NCBI RefSeq assembly: GCF_900168325.1
Contig: NZ_FVZE01000006.1
Span: 62,001-126,000 of the forward strand
Source of the DNA: Novosphingobium mathurense
Lineage (GTDB): Bacteria; Pseudomonadota; Alphaproteobacteria; Sphingomonadales; Sphingomonadaceae
Length of the DNA stretch: 64,000 bases
Direction: 5' to 3'
In this document: piece after piece, positions 1 to 9,870 of the stretch
Position numbering within the stretch: position 1 is the stretch's first letter
How the letters are laid out: the number at the start of each line of letters is the position of its first letter
Program-made: the position numbers and the translations under genes
The notes under the pieces: generated by a model
Seen by the model: the letters and a program-made list of their open reading frames with translations, nothing else
What the model was told of the DNA's origin: nothing
Databases searched by the model: none

Positions 1-1038
1 GTCCTCGGCGATCAGCGCATCGACGAGTTCGCCGAGGCCCGGACCTTCGAGGATCTCGGGCAGCCGGTGCAGGGTCAGGTTGATACGGTGGTCGGTCACA
101 CGCCCTTGCGGGAAGTTGTAGGTGCGGATGCGTTCGGAACGGTCGCCCGATCCGACCATCGCCTTGCGCGCTTCGGCCTCGGCGCCCTGCGCCTCGTCGC
201 GCATCTTTTCATAGAGGCGCGCGCGCAGGACCTGCATCGCCTTGGCCTTGTTCTTGTGCTGGCTGCGCTCGTCCTGGCAGGTCACCACTATGTCGGTTGG
301 CAGGTGGGTGATGCGCACCGCTGAATCGGTGGTGTTGACGTGCTGTCCGCCGGCGCCGCTGGCGCGGTAGATGTCGATCTTGAGGTCCTTGTCCTCGATC
401 TGGACGTCGACTTCGCTGGGCTCGGGCAGGACCGCGACGGTTGCCGCCGACGTGTGGATGCGCCCGCCGCTTTCGGTCACCGGCACGCGCTGGACGCGGT
501 GCACGCCGCTTTCGAACTTGAGCTTCGCGAAGACCCCGGTGCCCGAGACGTTGGCTACCACTTCCTTGAAGCCGCCGATATCGCTGGCATTGGCCGAGAT
601 CATCTCGACCTTCCAGCCCTGTTCGGCCGCGAAGCGTTCGTACATGCGATAGAGGTCGGCGGCGAACAGCGCGGCCTCGTCCCCGCCGGTGCCGGCGCGA
701 ATTTCAAGCATCGCCGGGCGGCTGTCCGCGGCATCGCGGGGCAGCATGGCAATGGCGAGCTTGCGCTCGGCCTCGGGCAGTTCGAACTTGATCCGTGCCA
801 CTTCCTCGTCCGCCAGGGCCCGCATTTCGGGATCGGGGTCGTCGAGCTTCTGCAGGCTCGCCAGTTCCTCGCGCATCGAAACGATTTCGGCGGCGACGCG
901 CGCTACCGGTTCCAGTTCGGCATAGTCGCGGCTGGCGGTAACGAAAGCCTCGCCCTCCAGCGTGCCGGAAGCAAGGCGCGCCTCCAGTTCGGCAAACCGC
1001 ACGCCGAGTTGGGCAAGACGGGTGTCCGAAACGCTCAC
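1..1038 (-). CDS. prfA: Peptide chain release factor 1 (RF1), 3' end outside window
   Basis: RF1 reads UAA and UAG stop codons and triggers peptide release at the ribosome. The class I signature GGQ is encoded at 343-351 within [15 protein letters not shown], and the downstream segment [18 protein letters not shown] is typical of RF1/RF2. The start is GTG at 1036-1038, giving [12 protein letters not shown]; this overlaps the hisS stop by four bases (GTGA), so the two genes are translationally coupled. About 346 codons are present; the family is usually near 355-360, so only the last few residues lie beyond the window edge. The prmC methyltransferase that often follows prfA would be outside the window. 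Confidence 0.97.
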   Translation of the reverse strand, partial: MSVSDTRLAQLGVRFAELEARLASGTLEGEAFVTASRDYAELEPVARVAAEIVSMREELASLQKLDDPDPEMRALADEEVARIKFELPEAERKLAIAMLPRDAADSRPAMLEIRAGTGGDEAALFAADLYRMYERFAAEQGWKVEMISANASDIGGFKEVVANVSGTGVFAKLKFESGVHRVQRVPVTESGGRIHTSAATVAVLPEPSEVDVQIEDKDLKIDIYRASGAGGQHVNTTDSAVRITHLPTDIVVTCQDERSQHKNKAKAMQVLRARLYEKMRDEAQGAEAEARKAMVGSGDRSERIRTYNFPQGRVTDHRINLTLHRLPEILEGPGLGELVDALIAED

Positions 1039-2279
1039 GGCCGGATCGACTGGATGACCTGCTCGACCGCGAGGTATTCCGCCGTCGGATCGGCCGCGCG
1101 CAAGTTGGCGACGGGCACGCCGTCGCGCATCACGAACGAGACGAGCACTTTCGCGCCGAGCTTGACCGCCTTGTCGAAGCGCTTGCGCGGTGAGCCGGTG
1201 GCGATCATCTCGGCATCGATGCCCTGGTGGCGCAGCGCGGTAATCGCCTTCTGCGCATAGGGCAGGGCCGTGTCGTCCTCGACCGCGAGGATTACCGTGA
1301 GCGGCGCTTCCTCGAGGGCGCCGGCATCGGCGACCAGCATCGAGAGGCGTTCGATGCCAGCTGCCCAGCCGACTGCCGGGGTCGCCGGGCCGCCCAGCGC
1401 TTCGAGCAGGCCGTCGTAGCGGCCGCCGCCGAGCACGGTGCCCTGCGCGCCGAGCCGGTCTGTCACAAATTCGAACGCAGTGTGGCGGTAGTAGTCGAGC
1501 CCGCGCACAAGGGCCGGCGCGCGCACATAGTCCACCGAGGCCGCGTCGAGCCCTTGTGTCACCTGTCCGAAGAAGTCCTGCGCCTCGGCCGAGAGGAAGT
1601 CGTCGATCTTCGGCGCATCGGCGGTGAAGGGCTTGTCGCGCGGGTCCTTGGAATCGAGGATACGCAGCGGGTTGCGTTCGAGGCGATCCTGCGAATCCTC
1701 GCTGAGCGAGGCCTTGTGATCGCGGAAGTACTCGATCAGCGCGGCGCGCCAGGCTTCGCGGCTGGCGGCATCGCCCAGGGTATTGAGCTGCAGCGTGACG
1801 CCTTCGGCAATGCCCAGTTCCTTGAGCAGTTGGTCGGCCATGACGAGAAGCTCGACGTCGACCATCGGTTCGGCCGCGCCGATCACTTCGGCGTCGATCT
1901 GGTGGAACTGGCGGTAGCGGCCCTTCTGCGGGCGCTCATACCGGAAAAGCGGGCCGTGGGTCGCAACCTTGAGCGGTGCGAACTGCTTCCAGCCATTGGT
2001 GAGGTAGGCGCGGGCGATTCCTGCGGTGAATTCGGGACGCAGGGTCAGCGATTCGCCGCCGCGATCCTCGAAGGAGTACATTTCCTTGGAAACGACATCG
2101 GTCGTCTCTCCCAGCGAACGCGAGAATACGGCGGTCTTCTCGAAGACCGGCATTTCGACGCGGCGGAAGCGGTAGAGCTTGCGCACGCGTTCGAAGGTTT
2201 CGACGACATGCGCGAAAGCCTCGGCGTCACTGCCGAAAATGTCCTGGGTTCCGCGGATAGCCTGTGGTGTGCTGCTCAT
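1035..2279 (-). CDS. hisS: Histidyl-tRNA synthetase
   Basis: This cytoplasmic class II synthetase charges tRNA-His with histidine. The 414-residue protein begins [16 protein letters not shown], the standard HisS N-terminus. It carries class II motif 2 ([18 protein letters not shown]) and the histidine-specific [14 protein letters not shown] motif. The C-terminal part fits the anticodon-binding domain ([14 protein letters not shown] onward). The ATG at 2277-2279 is chosen because the GTQDIFG motif sits at its normal distance from it; the long open frame upstream lacks similarity. The stop overlaps the prfA start, so hisS-prfA form an operon. Confidence 0.97.
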   Translation of the reverse strand: MSSTPQAIRGTQDIFGSDAEAFAHVVETFERVRKLYRFRRVEMPVFEKTAVFSRSLGETTDVVSKEMYSFEDRGGESLTLRPEFTAGIARAYLTNGWKQFAPLKVATHGPLFRYERPQKGRYRQFHQIDAEVIGAAEPMVDVELLVMADQLLKELGIAEGVTLQLNTLGDAASREAWRAALIEYFRDHKASLSEDSQDRLERNPLRILDSKDPRDKPFTADAPKIDDFLSAEAQDFFGQVTQGLDAASVDYVRAPALVRGLDYYRHTAFEFVTDRLGAQGTVLGGGRYDGLLEALGGPATPAVGWAAGIERLSMLVADAGALEEAPLTVILAVEDDTALPYAQKAITALRHQGIDAEMIATGSPRKRFDKAVKLGAKVLVSFVMRDGVPVANLRAADPTAEYLAVEQVIQSIRP

Positions 2280-2447
2280 GACGCGCGCGCTTAGCGGGAA
2301 TGGGGCTGCGGGGGAAGACCGCTGCTGGGCAAGGCGCAGCCCATCGGTCCCGATGTGGTAACGGATCCGGTCCAAATCGGGAAGGTTGCACGGTCCAGTC
2401 ACGCTTGCGGTTGCGCTCGCGCGGTGGGGTTGCCAAAACCCGGGCCC

Positions 2448-4382
2448 ATGAAAAATATTCCTGCGGTTGCAACGCTTCTTTCCGCCCTTTGCCTTTCCAC
2501 TTCGGTTCCGGCGATCTCCGCTGAGCCGAGCCGCATCGAGATGGCCAGCCCGACGGTGCCCGATGCGGTCGACACCCCCTGGCCGGGCGGGACGATCCAG
2601 CTCGACATCGATGCGAGCGACGTGACTCGCGCGACGTACAAGGTGACCGAGACGATTCCCGTCGCGCCCGGGACCGAACGGCTGACGCTGCTGTTCCCGC
2701 AGTGGCTGCCCGGCAACCATGGACCGCGCGGGTCGCTCGCGGAGCTGGTCGACTTGCGCTTCACCGTCGACGGCAAGCCGGTGAGCTGGGAGCGCGACCC
2801 GATCGAGGTCTATGCCTTCCACGTCGACCTGCCCGCCAATGCCCGCAAGGTCGTGGCCCGTTTCATCCATACCTCGCCCCTGCAGGCATCCGAGGGCCGC
2901 GTGACGGTGACTCCCGAGATGCTCAACCTGCAGTGGGAGAAGATGAGCCTCTATCCGGCCGGGCACTATGTCAGCCAAATCAGGGTGCGCCCCAGCGTGA
3001 CCTTCCCCAAGGGCTGGACCGCGGCCACCGCGCTGGACGGCGAAACCCGGGCGGGCGACCGCTACGCCTGGGCCGAGACGAATTACGAGGAACTCGTCGA
3101 TTCTCCGATATTCGCGGGCGCCAACTATCGCCGCTTCGATCTGGGCAATAAGGTCTCGCTCGATGCCGTGGCGGATTCGCCCGAACTGCTGGACCTTGCG
3201 CCGGAAAACCTCGCGAAGCTTCGTGCGCTCTCCGACCAGGCACTCTATCTGTTCGGCAAGCCGGCCTTCGACCACTACGAATTCCTCGTCGCGCTTTCGA
3301 GCAAGATCGGCGGCATCGGCCTGGAGCACCTGCGTTCGAGCGAGAACCAGCTCGAGCCGCGCGCCTTCGTCGACTGGAAGGGCATGGACTGGGACCGCAA
3401 CGTCCTGCCGCACGAATTCACCCATAGCTGGAACGGCAAGTACCGCCGCCCTGCCAAGCTGTGGACGCCGGACTACCGTACGCCGATGCAGGACAACCTG
3501 CTGTGGGTCTATGAAGGCCAGACCCAGTTCTGGGGCCAGGTTCTTGCGGTGCGGTCGGGCGTGCAGGAAAAGGACACCGTGCTCGGCGCGATCGCACGTG
3601 CGGCCGCTGGACTCGCCGGCAATCCGGGACGCGGCTGGCGTTCGGTGGAAGACACGACGTTCGATCCGGTCTTCGCCGCCCGCAAGCCCAAGCCCTATGC
3701 CTCGATGGCCCGCACCGAGGACTATTACTGGGAAGGCGCGCTGGTCTGGCTCGAGGCCGACCAACTGATTCGCGAAGGCACCAACGGCCGCAAGGGCCTC
3801 GACGATTTCGCCAAGGCGTTCTTCTCCTACCGCGAAGGCACTGCACCGACCCTGCGCTACGGCTTCGACGAAGTCGTGGCGACGCTCAACGGAATCTACC
3901 CGCATGACTGGGCAAGTTTCCTCAAGGACCGGATCGACCTGCCGGGGCGCGGCGCGCCTTACGCGGGGATCGAGAAGGCAGGTTACCAGGTCGTGTTCAA
4001 GGACGTGCCCAATCCTTACGACAAGGCGCTCGTCGACAAGTACGGCAGCCTCTACCTTTCGCATTCGCTGGGCATGACAGTCGACAAGGACGGCGATGTC
4101 AGCGGGGTCGTCTGGGACAGCCCGGCCTTCAACGCCGGCATCGTGACGGGCGCGAAGATCATTGCGGTCGACGGCACGGTCTATTCCGCCGATGCGATGA
4201 CCAAGGCGATCACCGCGGCCAAGTCGCGCAAGGAGCCGCTGCAGATCGTTGTGCGGCGCGGCGACAGGGTCATGACCGTCCCGGTCGACTATCATGACGG
4301 CATGCGTTGGCCCTGGCTGGTATCGACGACGCCCGGCAGGGAAAACGGCCTCGACCGCCTGCTTGCGGCCCGTCGCAACTAA
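2448..4382 (+). CDS. M61 family (glycyl aminopeptidase-like) metallopeptidase with PDZ domain
   Basis: This is a predicted exported zinc peptidase of 644 residues. The ATG at 2448 is chosen because it gives a clean signal peptide ([20 protein letters not shown], cleavage near SA-EP). The zinc motif HEFTH lies at about residues 322-326, and the probable third ligand is the Glu in WVYEGQTQ, about residue 356. The M61-typical GLEHLRSS segment is near 291. A C-terminal PDZ domain (about 545-625) contains [19 protein letters not shown]. In family members this architecture goes with aminopeptidase activity on glycine- or alanine-rich peptides; the substrate here is unknown. It is divergent from hisS. 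Confidence 0.9.
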   Translation: MKNIPAVATLLSALCLSTSVPAISAEPSRIEMASPTVPDAVDTPWPGGTIQLDIDASDVTRATYKVTETIPVAPGTERLTLLFPQWLPGNHGPRGSLAELVDLRFTVDGKPVSWERDPIEVYAFHVDLPANARKVVARFIHTSPLQASEGRVTVTPEMLNLQWEKMSLYPAGHYVSQIRVRPSVTFPKGWTAATALDGETRAGDRYAWAETNYEELVDSPIFAGANYRRFDLGNKVSLDAVADSPELLDLAPENLAKLRALSDQALYLFGKPAFDHYEFLVALSSKIGGIGLEHLRSSENQLEPRAFVDWKGMDWDRNVLPHEFTHSWNGKYRRPAKLWTPDYRTPMQDNLLWVYEGQTQFWGQVLAVRSGVQEKDTVLGAIARAAAGLAGNPGRGWRSVEDTTFDPVFAARKPKPYASMARTEDYYWEGALVWLEADQLIREGTNGRKGLDDFAKAFFSYREGTAPTLRYGFDEVVATLNGIYPHDWASFLKDRIDLPGRGAPYAGIEKAGYQVVFKDVPNPYDKALVDKYGSLYLSHSLGMTVDKDGDVSGVVWDSPAFNAGIVTGAKIIAVDGTVYSADAMTKAITAAKSRKEPLQIVVRRGDRVMTVPVDYHDGMRWPWLVSTTPGRENGLDRLLAARRN

Positions 4383-4397
4383 ATCAGTCTACGACCA

Positions 4398-4431
4398 TTA
4401 GCCTGTTGCGACGCAACAGGGGCGAGGCTAA
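4398..4431 (+). other. Hairpin in the ppa leader
   Basis: A nested stem lies between the peptidase stop and ppa. CCTGTTGC (4402-4409) pairs perfectly with GCAACAGG (4413-4420) across a three-base loop. Outer TTAG (4398-4401) can pair with CTAA (4428-4431). There is no T-run, so it is not a classical terminator; it could be a leader structure or an attenuated terminator of the upstream gene. Confidence 0.4.
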
Positions 4432-4491
4432 GCCGCGCACCGCAATAGTACCGCGGTCAGCGGACTCACGTCTGCACAAGTAAGGAATAAT

Positions 4492-5028
4492 ATGCGCATC
4501 GACATGATTCCCGTCGGCGACAATCCGCCGGAAAGCCTCAACGTCATCATCGAAGTGCCGACTGGCGGCGAGCCCGTTAAGTACGAATTCGACAAGGCCT
4601 CCGGCGCCCTGTTCGTCGACCGCATCCTGCATACGCCGATGCGCTACCCGGCCAACTACGGTTTCGTGCCGCACACGCTGTCGCCCGACGGTGACCCGCT
4701 CGATGCGCTGGTCGTTGCGCGTTCGCCCTTCATCCCGGGCTGCGTCGTGCGCGCCCGTCCGATCGCCGTCCTCAACCTCGAGGACGAGCATGGCGGCGAC
4801 GAGAAGCTGGTCTGCGTGCCGGTGGACTCGACGTTCCCCTACTACTCGGACGTCAAGGAAAAGACCGACCTTCCCGAGATCGTGTTCAGCCAGATTGAGC
4901 ACTTCTTCACCCACTATAAGGACCTCGAGAAGGAAAAGTGGGTACGTGTCGGGACGTGGGGCGATGCCAACGAAGCGCGGAAAATCGTCGTCGAGGCGAT
5001 TGAGCGCTATAAGGAATCCACGCGCTAA
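4492..5028 (+). CDS. ppa: Inorganic pyrophosphatase
   Basis: This soluble family I pyrophosphatase hydrolyses PPi to two phosphates and so drives biosynthetic reactions. It has 178 residues, the usual length. The metal-binding signature DGDPLDALVV is present, as are the substrate loop MRYPANYGFVPHTL and a typical C-terminus ending in AIERYKESTR. A good ribosome-binding sequence (AAGGAA) precedes the ATG. The gene is monocistronic: a hairpin terminator follows about 55 bases after the stop. Confidence 0.97.
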   Translation: MRIDMIPVGDNPPESLNVIIEVPTGGEPVKYEFDKASGALFVDRILHTPMRYPANYGFVPHTLSPDGDPLDALVVARSPFIPGCVVRARPIAVLNLEDEHGGDEKLVCVPVDSTFPYYSDVKEKTDLPEIVFSQIEHFFTHYKDLEKEKWVRVGTWGDANEARKIVVEAIERYKESTR

Positions 5029-5083
5029 GGGACTCTACTGAGTCGCGCGGACACCACGAGTTCCACTCCCCCATGTGGAACGG

Positions 5084-5116
5084 GGGCCGACGGTGCAAAT
5101 CGTCGGCCCTTTGTCA
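5084..5116 (+). terminator. Rho-independent terminator after ppa
   Basis: A perfect 9-bp stem, GGGCCGACG (5084-5092) with CGTCGGCCC (5101-5109), has an 8-base loop and is followed by TTTGTCATT. It lies downstream of ppa with no competing gene. Confidence 0.75.
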
Positions 5117-5437
5117 TTCTGGAATCGTGGTTTTTTCCCTTTGGCCTGTGGCAGGGGCGTTCGCCGGGCGGCTTCGCTGAGGTTTTCCCTGCCCGCCAGC
5201 CCCGACCGGGTGCCGCGTCGGCGCCTCTATGCGAGTCGCCGCAAGTGCCCTCTCCCCGGGCGTGCAGGCGGGCGTTTTCGGGCCGATTCCCGGTGAAGAA
5301 GAGGGCGTAGGCCCGGGTTCTGTCGGATTACCTCCCTCGGGACCGCAAATAGAGCCCTTCGCCATACGAAACGTGCTAAAAGACGGATACCGAGCGCGCC
5401 GGACAGCGCGCCTGCATTGCTCACGGGAGATGAAGCA
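5117..5437. other. Intergenic stretch between ppa and DUF1326 gene
   Basis: About 320 bases of GC-rich sequence lie between the ppa terminator and the DUF1326 start codon. I see no convincing gene. Reading frames here lack a ribosome-binding site and homology. The only clear signal is the GGGAGA ribosome-binding site at 5424-5429, just ahead of the next gene; the promoter for the next two genes is presumably here. Confidence 0.5.
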
Positions 5438-6070
5438 ATGGCATACTGGAAACTCAAGGGACGTGAACTCGCCAACTGCAATTGCGAGTACGGCTGCAAC
5501 TGCCAGTTCGGCGGCCTGCCGGACAAGGGCAATTGCCAGGCCGTCTTCGGCATGGCGATAGACGAAGGCGTCCACGGCGATACCGACCTTTCCGGACTCA
5601 ACATCGCCGCCGTCTTTTCCTGGCCCGGCCCCATCCACGAAGGCCATGGCGAATGCGCCGCCTTCGTCGATGAACGGGCCACCGAAGAACAGCGCAATGC
5701 CCTTCTGACGATCATGACCGGCGGCGATACCGATCCCTTCGCCACGGTGTTCGCCGTCTTCGCCTCGACGATCGAGACGATGCACCCGCCCGGATTCGTG
5801 CCGATCGAGTTCGATGTCGACGTCGACGGGCGGACCGGGCGGCTGCGTATCGAAGGGCATGTCGAGATGGACGGCGAGCCGATCCGCAGCCCGGTGAACG
5901 GCGCCGAAGTGCGCGCCCGCATTAACCTGCCCGAAGGCTTCGAATACGAGATCGCCGAGATCGGGTCCGGTTCCAGCAGGTCCTTCGCGCCGATGAAGCT
6001 CGAGCATTCCCACAGCTATGGCCAGTTCGCGAACCTGCATCTCGACAGCCACGGGGTCGTGCGCGCCTGA
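5438..6070 (+). CDS. DUF1326 domain protein with Cys-rich N-terminus
   Basis: This is a 210-residue protein of the DUF1326 family, whose function is not established. The start ATG at 5438 follows GGGAGA at good spacing and gives MAYWKLKGRE. The N-terminus carries a dense cysteine set (C14, C16, C20, C22, C33 in the NCNCEYGCNC region and after), which suggests metal or Fe-S binding. No signal peptide is visible. The stop shares one base with the start of the next gene (TGATG), so the two are translationally coupled. DUF1326 and DUF2182 genes are known neighbours in other proteobacteria, which supports a joint function, probably with a metal; that function is inference. Confidence 0.8.
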   Translation: MAYWKLKGRELANCNCEYGCNCQFGGLPDKGNCQAVFGMAIDEGVHGDTDLSGLNIAAVFSWPGPIHEGHGECAAFVDERATEEQRNALLTIMTGGDTDPFATVFAVFASTIETMHPPGFVPIEFDVDVDGRTGRLRIEGHVEMDGEPIRSPVNGAEVRARINLPEGFEYEIAEIGSGSSRSFAPMKLEHSHSYGQFANLHLDSHGVVRA

Positions 6071-6927
6071 TGGCCACCGCCCTTGAGGGCATGCTGACAC
6101 GGCATCGCGCCGTTACCGTCGCCATGCTCTTCGCCCTGACGGTATTGGCGTGGATCTGGCTGGCGAGCGGAGCGGGCACGGGCATGGCTCCGGGCTTCCG
6201 GTTCCCTGACCCGATGCCGGGCGCGCCGGCAACGATGCACGGCTCGGACAATGCGATGAGCGGCCACATGGGCGCATCGATGGGGGCGATGCCGGGGATG
6301 GCGGAGGCCGCTGCACCCTGGGCCCTGTCGCGTTTCCTGCTCACGTTCGCGATGTGGTGGGTGATGATGGTGGCGATGATGCTGCCGTCCGCGGCCTCCA
6401 CCATCCTGCTCCACGCCCGTGCCGGAAGCGCCGGGGCCGCCGGATCCCGCCCCGCGACGGGCAGTTTCCTGTCCGGCTACCTGCTTGTCTGGGGACTGTT
6501 CTCGTTCGTCGCGACGGTCCTGCAGATGGCGCTTGAACGGGCCGGGATCATGGCCGGTATGGACATGGTCTCGGTCAGCCGGCCGTTCTCCGCCGTCGTT
6601 CTCCTTCTTGCCGGGCTCTACCAGCTATCGCCCTTCAAGGAGACCTGCCTGCGCCATTGCCGCAATCCCGCGCAGTTCCTCACGCGGCACTATCGCCCCG
6701 GGCGGGCGGGCGCGTTGCGCATGGGGCTGCTGCATGGGGCATACTGCGCCGGATGTTGCTGGCTGCTGATGGCGCTGCTGTTCGTCGGAGGCGTGATGAA
6801 CCTCGTCTGGATCGCGTTCCTGACGCTTGTCGTGGCCGCCGAGAAGCTGCTCCCCGGCGGTCGCTGGATCGCGATTGCCGGGGGGCTGGCTTGCATCGCC
6901 TGGGGCACGTGGATCGTCCTGGCGTGA
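6070..6927 (+). CDS. DUF2182 predicted metal-binding membrane protein
   Basis: This is a 285-residue polytopic inner-membrane protein of the DUF2182 family. TM1 lies at about 14-34. It is followed by a Met/His-rich, probably periplasmic, loop (about 39-77, including TMHGSDNAMSGHMGASMGAM), then several hydrophobic segments from about 85 on. Two further Cys clusters are visible: KETCLRHC in a loop and AYCAGCCW inside a membrane segment. Met- and His-rich loops of this kind are common in copper-handling proteins, so a copper or similar metal role shared with the coupled DUF1326 protein is plausible but unproven. Confidence 0.8.
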   Translation: MATALEGMLTRHRAVTVAMLFALTVLAWIWLASGAGTGMAPGFRFPDPMPGAPATMHGSDNAMSGHMGASMGAMPGMAEAAAPWALSRFLLTFAMWWVMMVAMMLPSAASTILLHARAGSAGAAGSRPATGSFLSGYLLVWGLFSFVATVLQMALERAGIMAGMDMVSVSRPFSAVVLLLAGLYQLSPFKETCLRHCRNPAQFLTRHYRPGRAGALRMGLLHGAYCAGCCWLLMALLFVGGVMNLVWIAFLTLVVAAEKLLPGGRWIAIAGGLACIAWGTWIVLA

Positions 6928-6952
6928 CCCGAGGCGTAACCTGAGGTCGGAG

Positions 6953-8407
6953 TCAGGCGCTGGGCTGGATGCCCATGCACAGGTACTTCACTTCCATGAA
7001 GTCATCGAGGCCGTAGTGCGAACCTTCGCGGCCCAGGCCCGACTGCTTGACCCCGCCGAAGGGGGCCACTTCGGTGGAGATCAGGCCGGTGTTGATCCCG
7101 ACCATACCTGCCTCCAGCGCTTCGGCGACGCGCCACACGCGGCTGAGGTCGCGTGCATAGAAATAGCTGGCAAGGCCGAATTCGGTGTCGTTGGCCATGG
7201 CGATGGCGTCGGCCTCGTCCTTGAAGCGGATAACGCCGGCGAGCGGGCCGAAAGTCTCTTCCCGGGCGATCTTCATGTCGGGCTTCACCCCTGCGATCAC
7301 GGTCGGGTTGAAGAAAGTGCCGCCCAGGGCGTTGCGCTGGCCGCCGGCCAGAACGGTGGCGCCGCCGGCCTTGGCGTCTTCGAGGTGTTCCTCGACTTTC
7401 TCGACTGCCTTTTCATCGATCATCGGGCCGATGTCGGTGCCGGAGTCCATGCCGTAGCCGACCTTCATCGTCGAAACCCGCTTGGCCAGCTTCTCGACGA
7501 ACTCGTCATAGACGCCGTCCTGCACGTAGAAGCGGTTGGTGCACACGCAGGTCTGGCCGCCATTGCGGAACTTGGAGATCATTGCGCCGTCGATCGCGGC
7601 GTCGACATCGGCATCGTCGAAGACGAGGAACGGGGCATTGCCGCCGAGTTCCATCGAGCACTTCTTGATCGTTTCGGCGCTCTCGCGCAGCAGGTCGCGG
7701 CCGATCTCGGTCGAGCCGGTGAAAGTGATCTTGGCGACCTTGGGATTGCTGGTGAGCTCCGAGCCGATCTGGCCAGCACTGCCGGTCACGACATTGACGA
7801 CGCCGGCCGGGATGCCCGCCATTTCGCACAGCGCCGCGATGGCCAGCGCGGAATAGGGCGTGGCCGACGCGGGCTTGATGACGATGGTGCAGCCTGCCGC
7901 CAGTGCCGGGCCGAGCTTGCGGGTGATCATCGCATTGGGGAAGTTCCAGGGAGTGATCGCGCCGACGACGCCGACGCCCTGCTTGATCACGACGATGCGG
8001 CGATCAGCGGCATGGCTGGGGATGACGTCGCCATAGGCGCGCTTGCCCTCTTCGCCGAACCATTCGATGAACCCGGCACCATAGGCGATTTCGCCCTTGC
8101 CCTCGGCGAAGGGCTTGCCCTGTTCGCGGCTGAGCAGCTCGCCCAGGTCGTCCTGGTGCTCCATCATCAGTTCGTACAACTTGCGCAGCAACTTGGCGCG
8201 CTCACCCGCCGTCTTGGCCCGCCAGCCGGGCAGGGCGGCTTCGGCGGCATCGATGGCCCGCGCGGTTTCGTCCTTGCCCATCTTCGGCACGGTTCCGAGA
8301 ACTTTGCCGCTGCCGGGGTCGGTCACTTCGAAGGTGGCACCAGAATCGGCATCGCACCACTTGCCGTCGATGTAGCACTGCTGCTTGAGGAAGTCGGTGT
8401 ACGCCAT
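6953..8407 (-). CDS. gabD: NAD(P)-dependent succinate-semialdehyde dehydrogenase
   Basis: This enzyme oxidises succinate semialdehyde to succinate, the last step of GABA breakdown. The 484-residue protein starts at MAYTDFLKQQ, with AGGGAA just upstream. Aldehyde dehydrogenase features are ITPWNFPNAMITRK (cofactor site), the general base E253 in MELGGNAP, and the catalytic C287 in NGGQTCVCTNR. The CxC spacing (C287, C289) is the redox-switch arrangement seen in SSADH enzymes and supports this substrate over generic aldehydes. No GABA transaminase is adjacent, so the semialdehyde source is not shown here. Confidence 0.88.
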   Translation of the reverse strand: MAYTDFLKQQCYIDGKWCDADSGATFEVTDPGSGKVLGTVPKMGKDETARAIDAAEAALPGWRAKTAGERAKLLRKLYELMMEHQDDLGELLSREQGKPFAEGKGEIAYGAGFIEWFGEEGKRAYGDVIPSHAADRRIVVIKQGVGVVGAITPWNFPNAMITRKLGPALAAGCTIVIKPASATPYSALAIAALCEMAGIPAGVVNVVTGSAGQIGSELTSNPKVAKITFTGSTEIGRDLLRESAETIKKCSMELGGNAPFLVFDDADVDAAIDGAMISKFRNGGQTCVCTNRFYVQDGVYDEFVEKLAKRVSTMKVGYGMDSGTDIGPMIDEKAVEKVEEHLEDAKAGGATVLAGGQRNALGGTFFNPTVIAGVKPDMKIAREETFGPLAGVIRFKDEADAIAMANDTEFGLASYFYARDLSRVWRVAEALEAGMVGINTGLISTEVAPFGGVKQSGLGREGSHYGLDDFMEVKYLCMGIQPSA

Positions 8408-8634
8408 TCTAGTAGTTTCCCTGTTCTTCAAGTCGACCCCGACAGGCAGGGCCGTTTCTTTGGGTGATCGATAGGGTGGTGATTACCTCGTGGCAACTGT
8501 TCAATGCCGCCGGGTCGCAGCGCCCGAGCGCAGACCATAGGACTAGCATTGCTGCATATTCATTACCGGCAGGGCAACTTCAAATCCTGTGGGTCGGACT
8601 TGATCGAACCGGGAAAGCAGGACACGGGGACGTC

Positions 8635-9660
8635 ATGACTGCAAGCCAACTGCCCCCGCCTCCGCGCAGCACCGCCAATCCTGCACCGATCAGGCCGGCG
8701 GATTCGGTGCGCCGCACGAGCAGCATCGACGTTTGCTGGCCCGATGGGCTGGACGGCGAACGCCTCTTCTTCGGACGCGCGCGCGACCTCGTCACGCCGG
8801 CAACGGGGGGCGCAGGGCAGGTCTGCGCCGAAGGTTCCTTCGAAGCGCGCATCGGTGACGACAAGACGATCCGCACGATCCTTGCCGAACCGGGCTATCC
8901 CAAGATCGGTCAACTGGTCGGGGAGCGCGGCGGAGGCCATCTGCGCATGGTGTTGGCAGAGCGCATGCCCGAGCTGATTGCCGCGTACGATCCGCTCTAC
9001 CTGACGCTCGACGACATATCGGGCACCGCGCTCGTCTCTGCCTTCGCGCGGTGGCAGTGGGAGCCGGAACTGATGGCACGGCACCGCGAGCAGGTGGGCG
9101 AGGTCGCTTATCGCAAGCAGTTGGAGCAGCGCGTGAACATCTGCTGGGGGCTCAAGGAAGGGCACAGCGGTGTCTCACCCGAGGGGCCGCCCTATGCGGT
9201 TGCCGATGCCGACGCGGGGCACTTGCGCAACCCTGCCGATCCCGAAGGCTGGCACGCATTCCCGCAAGCTCCGGGCCCCGGATTCCGCCGGGCGCGCCGC
9301 ATCGATGTCATGCGCGATCGCGCCGCCGGGGTCATCCGCATCGACTCCGCCTTTCAGGACAGCGCCAAGCTCAAGCAGGGCGGCCGCGTCGCCATTCACG
9401 AGTACAACCTGCGCGTCACGGTGGATACCGGGGCGCTGGAGATCCTCTCCATCGAACCCGAAGCGCGCATCCTGCCCTTCTCGGAATGCCCCGGCGCAAT
9501 CGCCAATGCCCAGAGGCTGGTCGGCAAGCGCATCGGCGACATGCGCGACGAAGTCCTGTCCATGCTGCGCGGCCCTGCCGGCTGCACCCACCTCAACGAC
9601 GCCCTGCGCGCCTTGGCAGACATTCCGGGCTTGGTGGCGCGCCTGCCGCAAGAGGCCTGA
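8635..9660 (+). CDS. DUF2889 domain protein
   Basis: This is a 341-residue soluble protein with no signal peptide. The C-terminal half (about 215-340) fits DUF2889: an RRIDVMRD region, conserved ECPGAIANAQRLVG and the terminal GPAGCTHLNDALRAL motif. The N-terminal half (SSIDVCWPDGLDGERLFFGRARDLV) is also found in longer members of the family. The function is unknown. ATG 8635 is preferred over upstream start codons because similarity to the family begins soon after it. It lies alone between gabD and the carboxylase genes, with a REP-like hairpin downstream. Confidence 0.75.
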   Translation: MTASQLPPPPRSTANPAPIRPADSVRRTSSIDVCWPDGLDGERLFFGRARDLVTPATGGAGQVCAEGSFEARIGDDKTIRTILAEPGYPKIGQLVGERGGGHLRMVLAERMPELIAAYDPLYLTLDDISGTALVSAFARWQWEPELMARHREQVGEVAYRKQLEQRVNICWGLKEGHSGVSPEGPPYAVADADAGHLRNPADPEGWHAFPQAPGPGFRRARRIDVMRDRAAGVIRIDSAFQDSAKLKQGGRVAIHEYNLRVTVDTGALEILSIEPEARILPFSECPGAIANAQRLVGKRIGDMRDEVLSMLRGPAGCTHLNDALRALADIPGLVARLPQEA

Positions 9661-9731
9661 GCTTCGCGCCAGTTCGCCTAACCGTGCCGCGCCTGTCCGA
9701 TTCCCATCGCATACCCCTGCCCCTTCGGCAT

Positions 9732-9747
9732 CCCCGCGAAGGCGGGG
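9732..9747. repeat. REP-like short hairpin (CCCCGC-GAAG-GCGGGG)
   Basis: A perfect 6-bp stem, CCCCGC with GCGGGG, has a GAAG loop and sits in the context ATCCCCGCGAAGGCGGGG. This motif is a very common intergenic repeat in sphingomonads and related proteobacteria; only one copy was noticed in this window. Confidence 0.6.
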
Positions 9748-9855
9748 TTCCCGCCATTCCGGCGCCATCCCGCAAGCCCGGGTTCGGGTTGGGAAGACAT
9801 GAACCGGATTGCCGCTCTCCACACTGCAAATCCTTTATGAACTCGCCGATCGTTC

Positions 9856-9870
9856 ATAGACACTGTCTAT
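9856..9870. promoter_or_regulatory. 15-bp palindromic operator candidate upstream of mccB
   Basis: ATAGACA-C-TGTCTAT is a perfect 7-1-7 inverted repeat 120 bases before the mccB start. The right arm overlaps TATAAA (9868-9873), a plausible -10 box. This placement suggests repression by a dimeric helix-turn-helix regulator, possibly the TetR protein encoded at 13976. Confidence 0.5.

Noticed and set aside
5114..6100. A 328-residue minus-strand frame covering the ppa/DUF1326 gap and DUF1326
   Set aside because: Composition is that of an antisense shadow. The part in the gap has no independent start or similarity, while DUF1326 on the plus strand has clear conserved cysteines.
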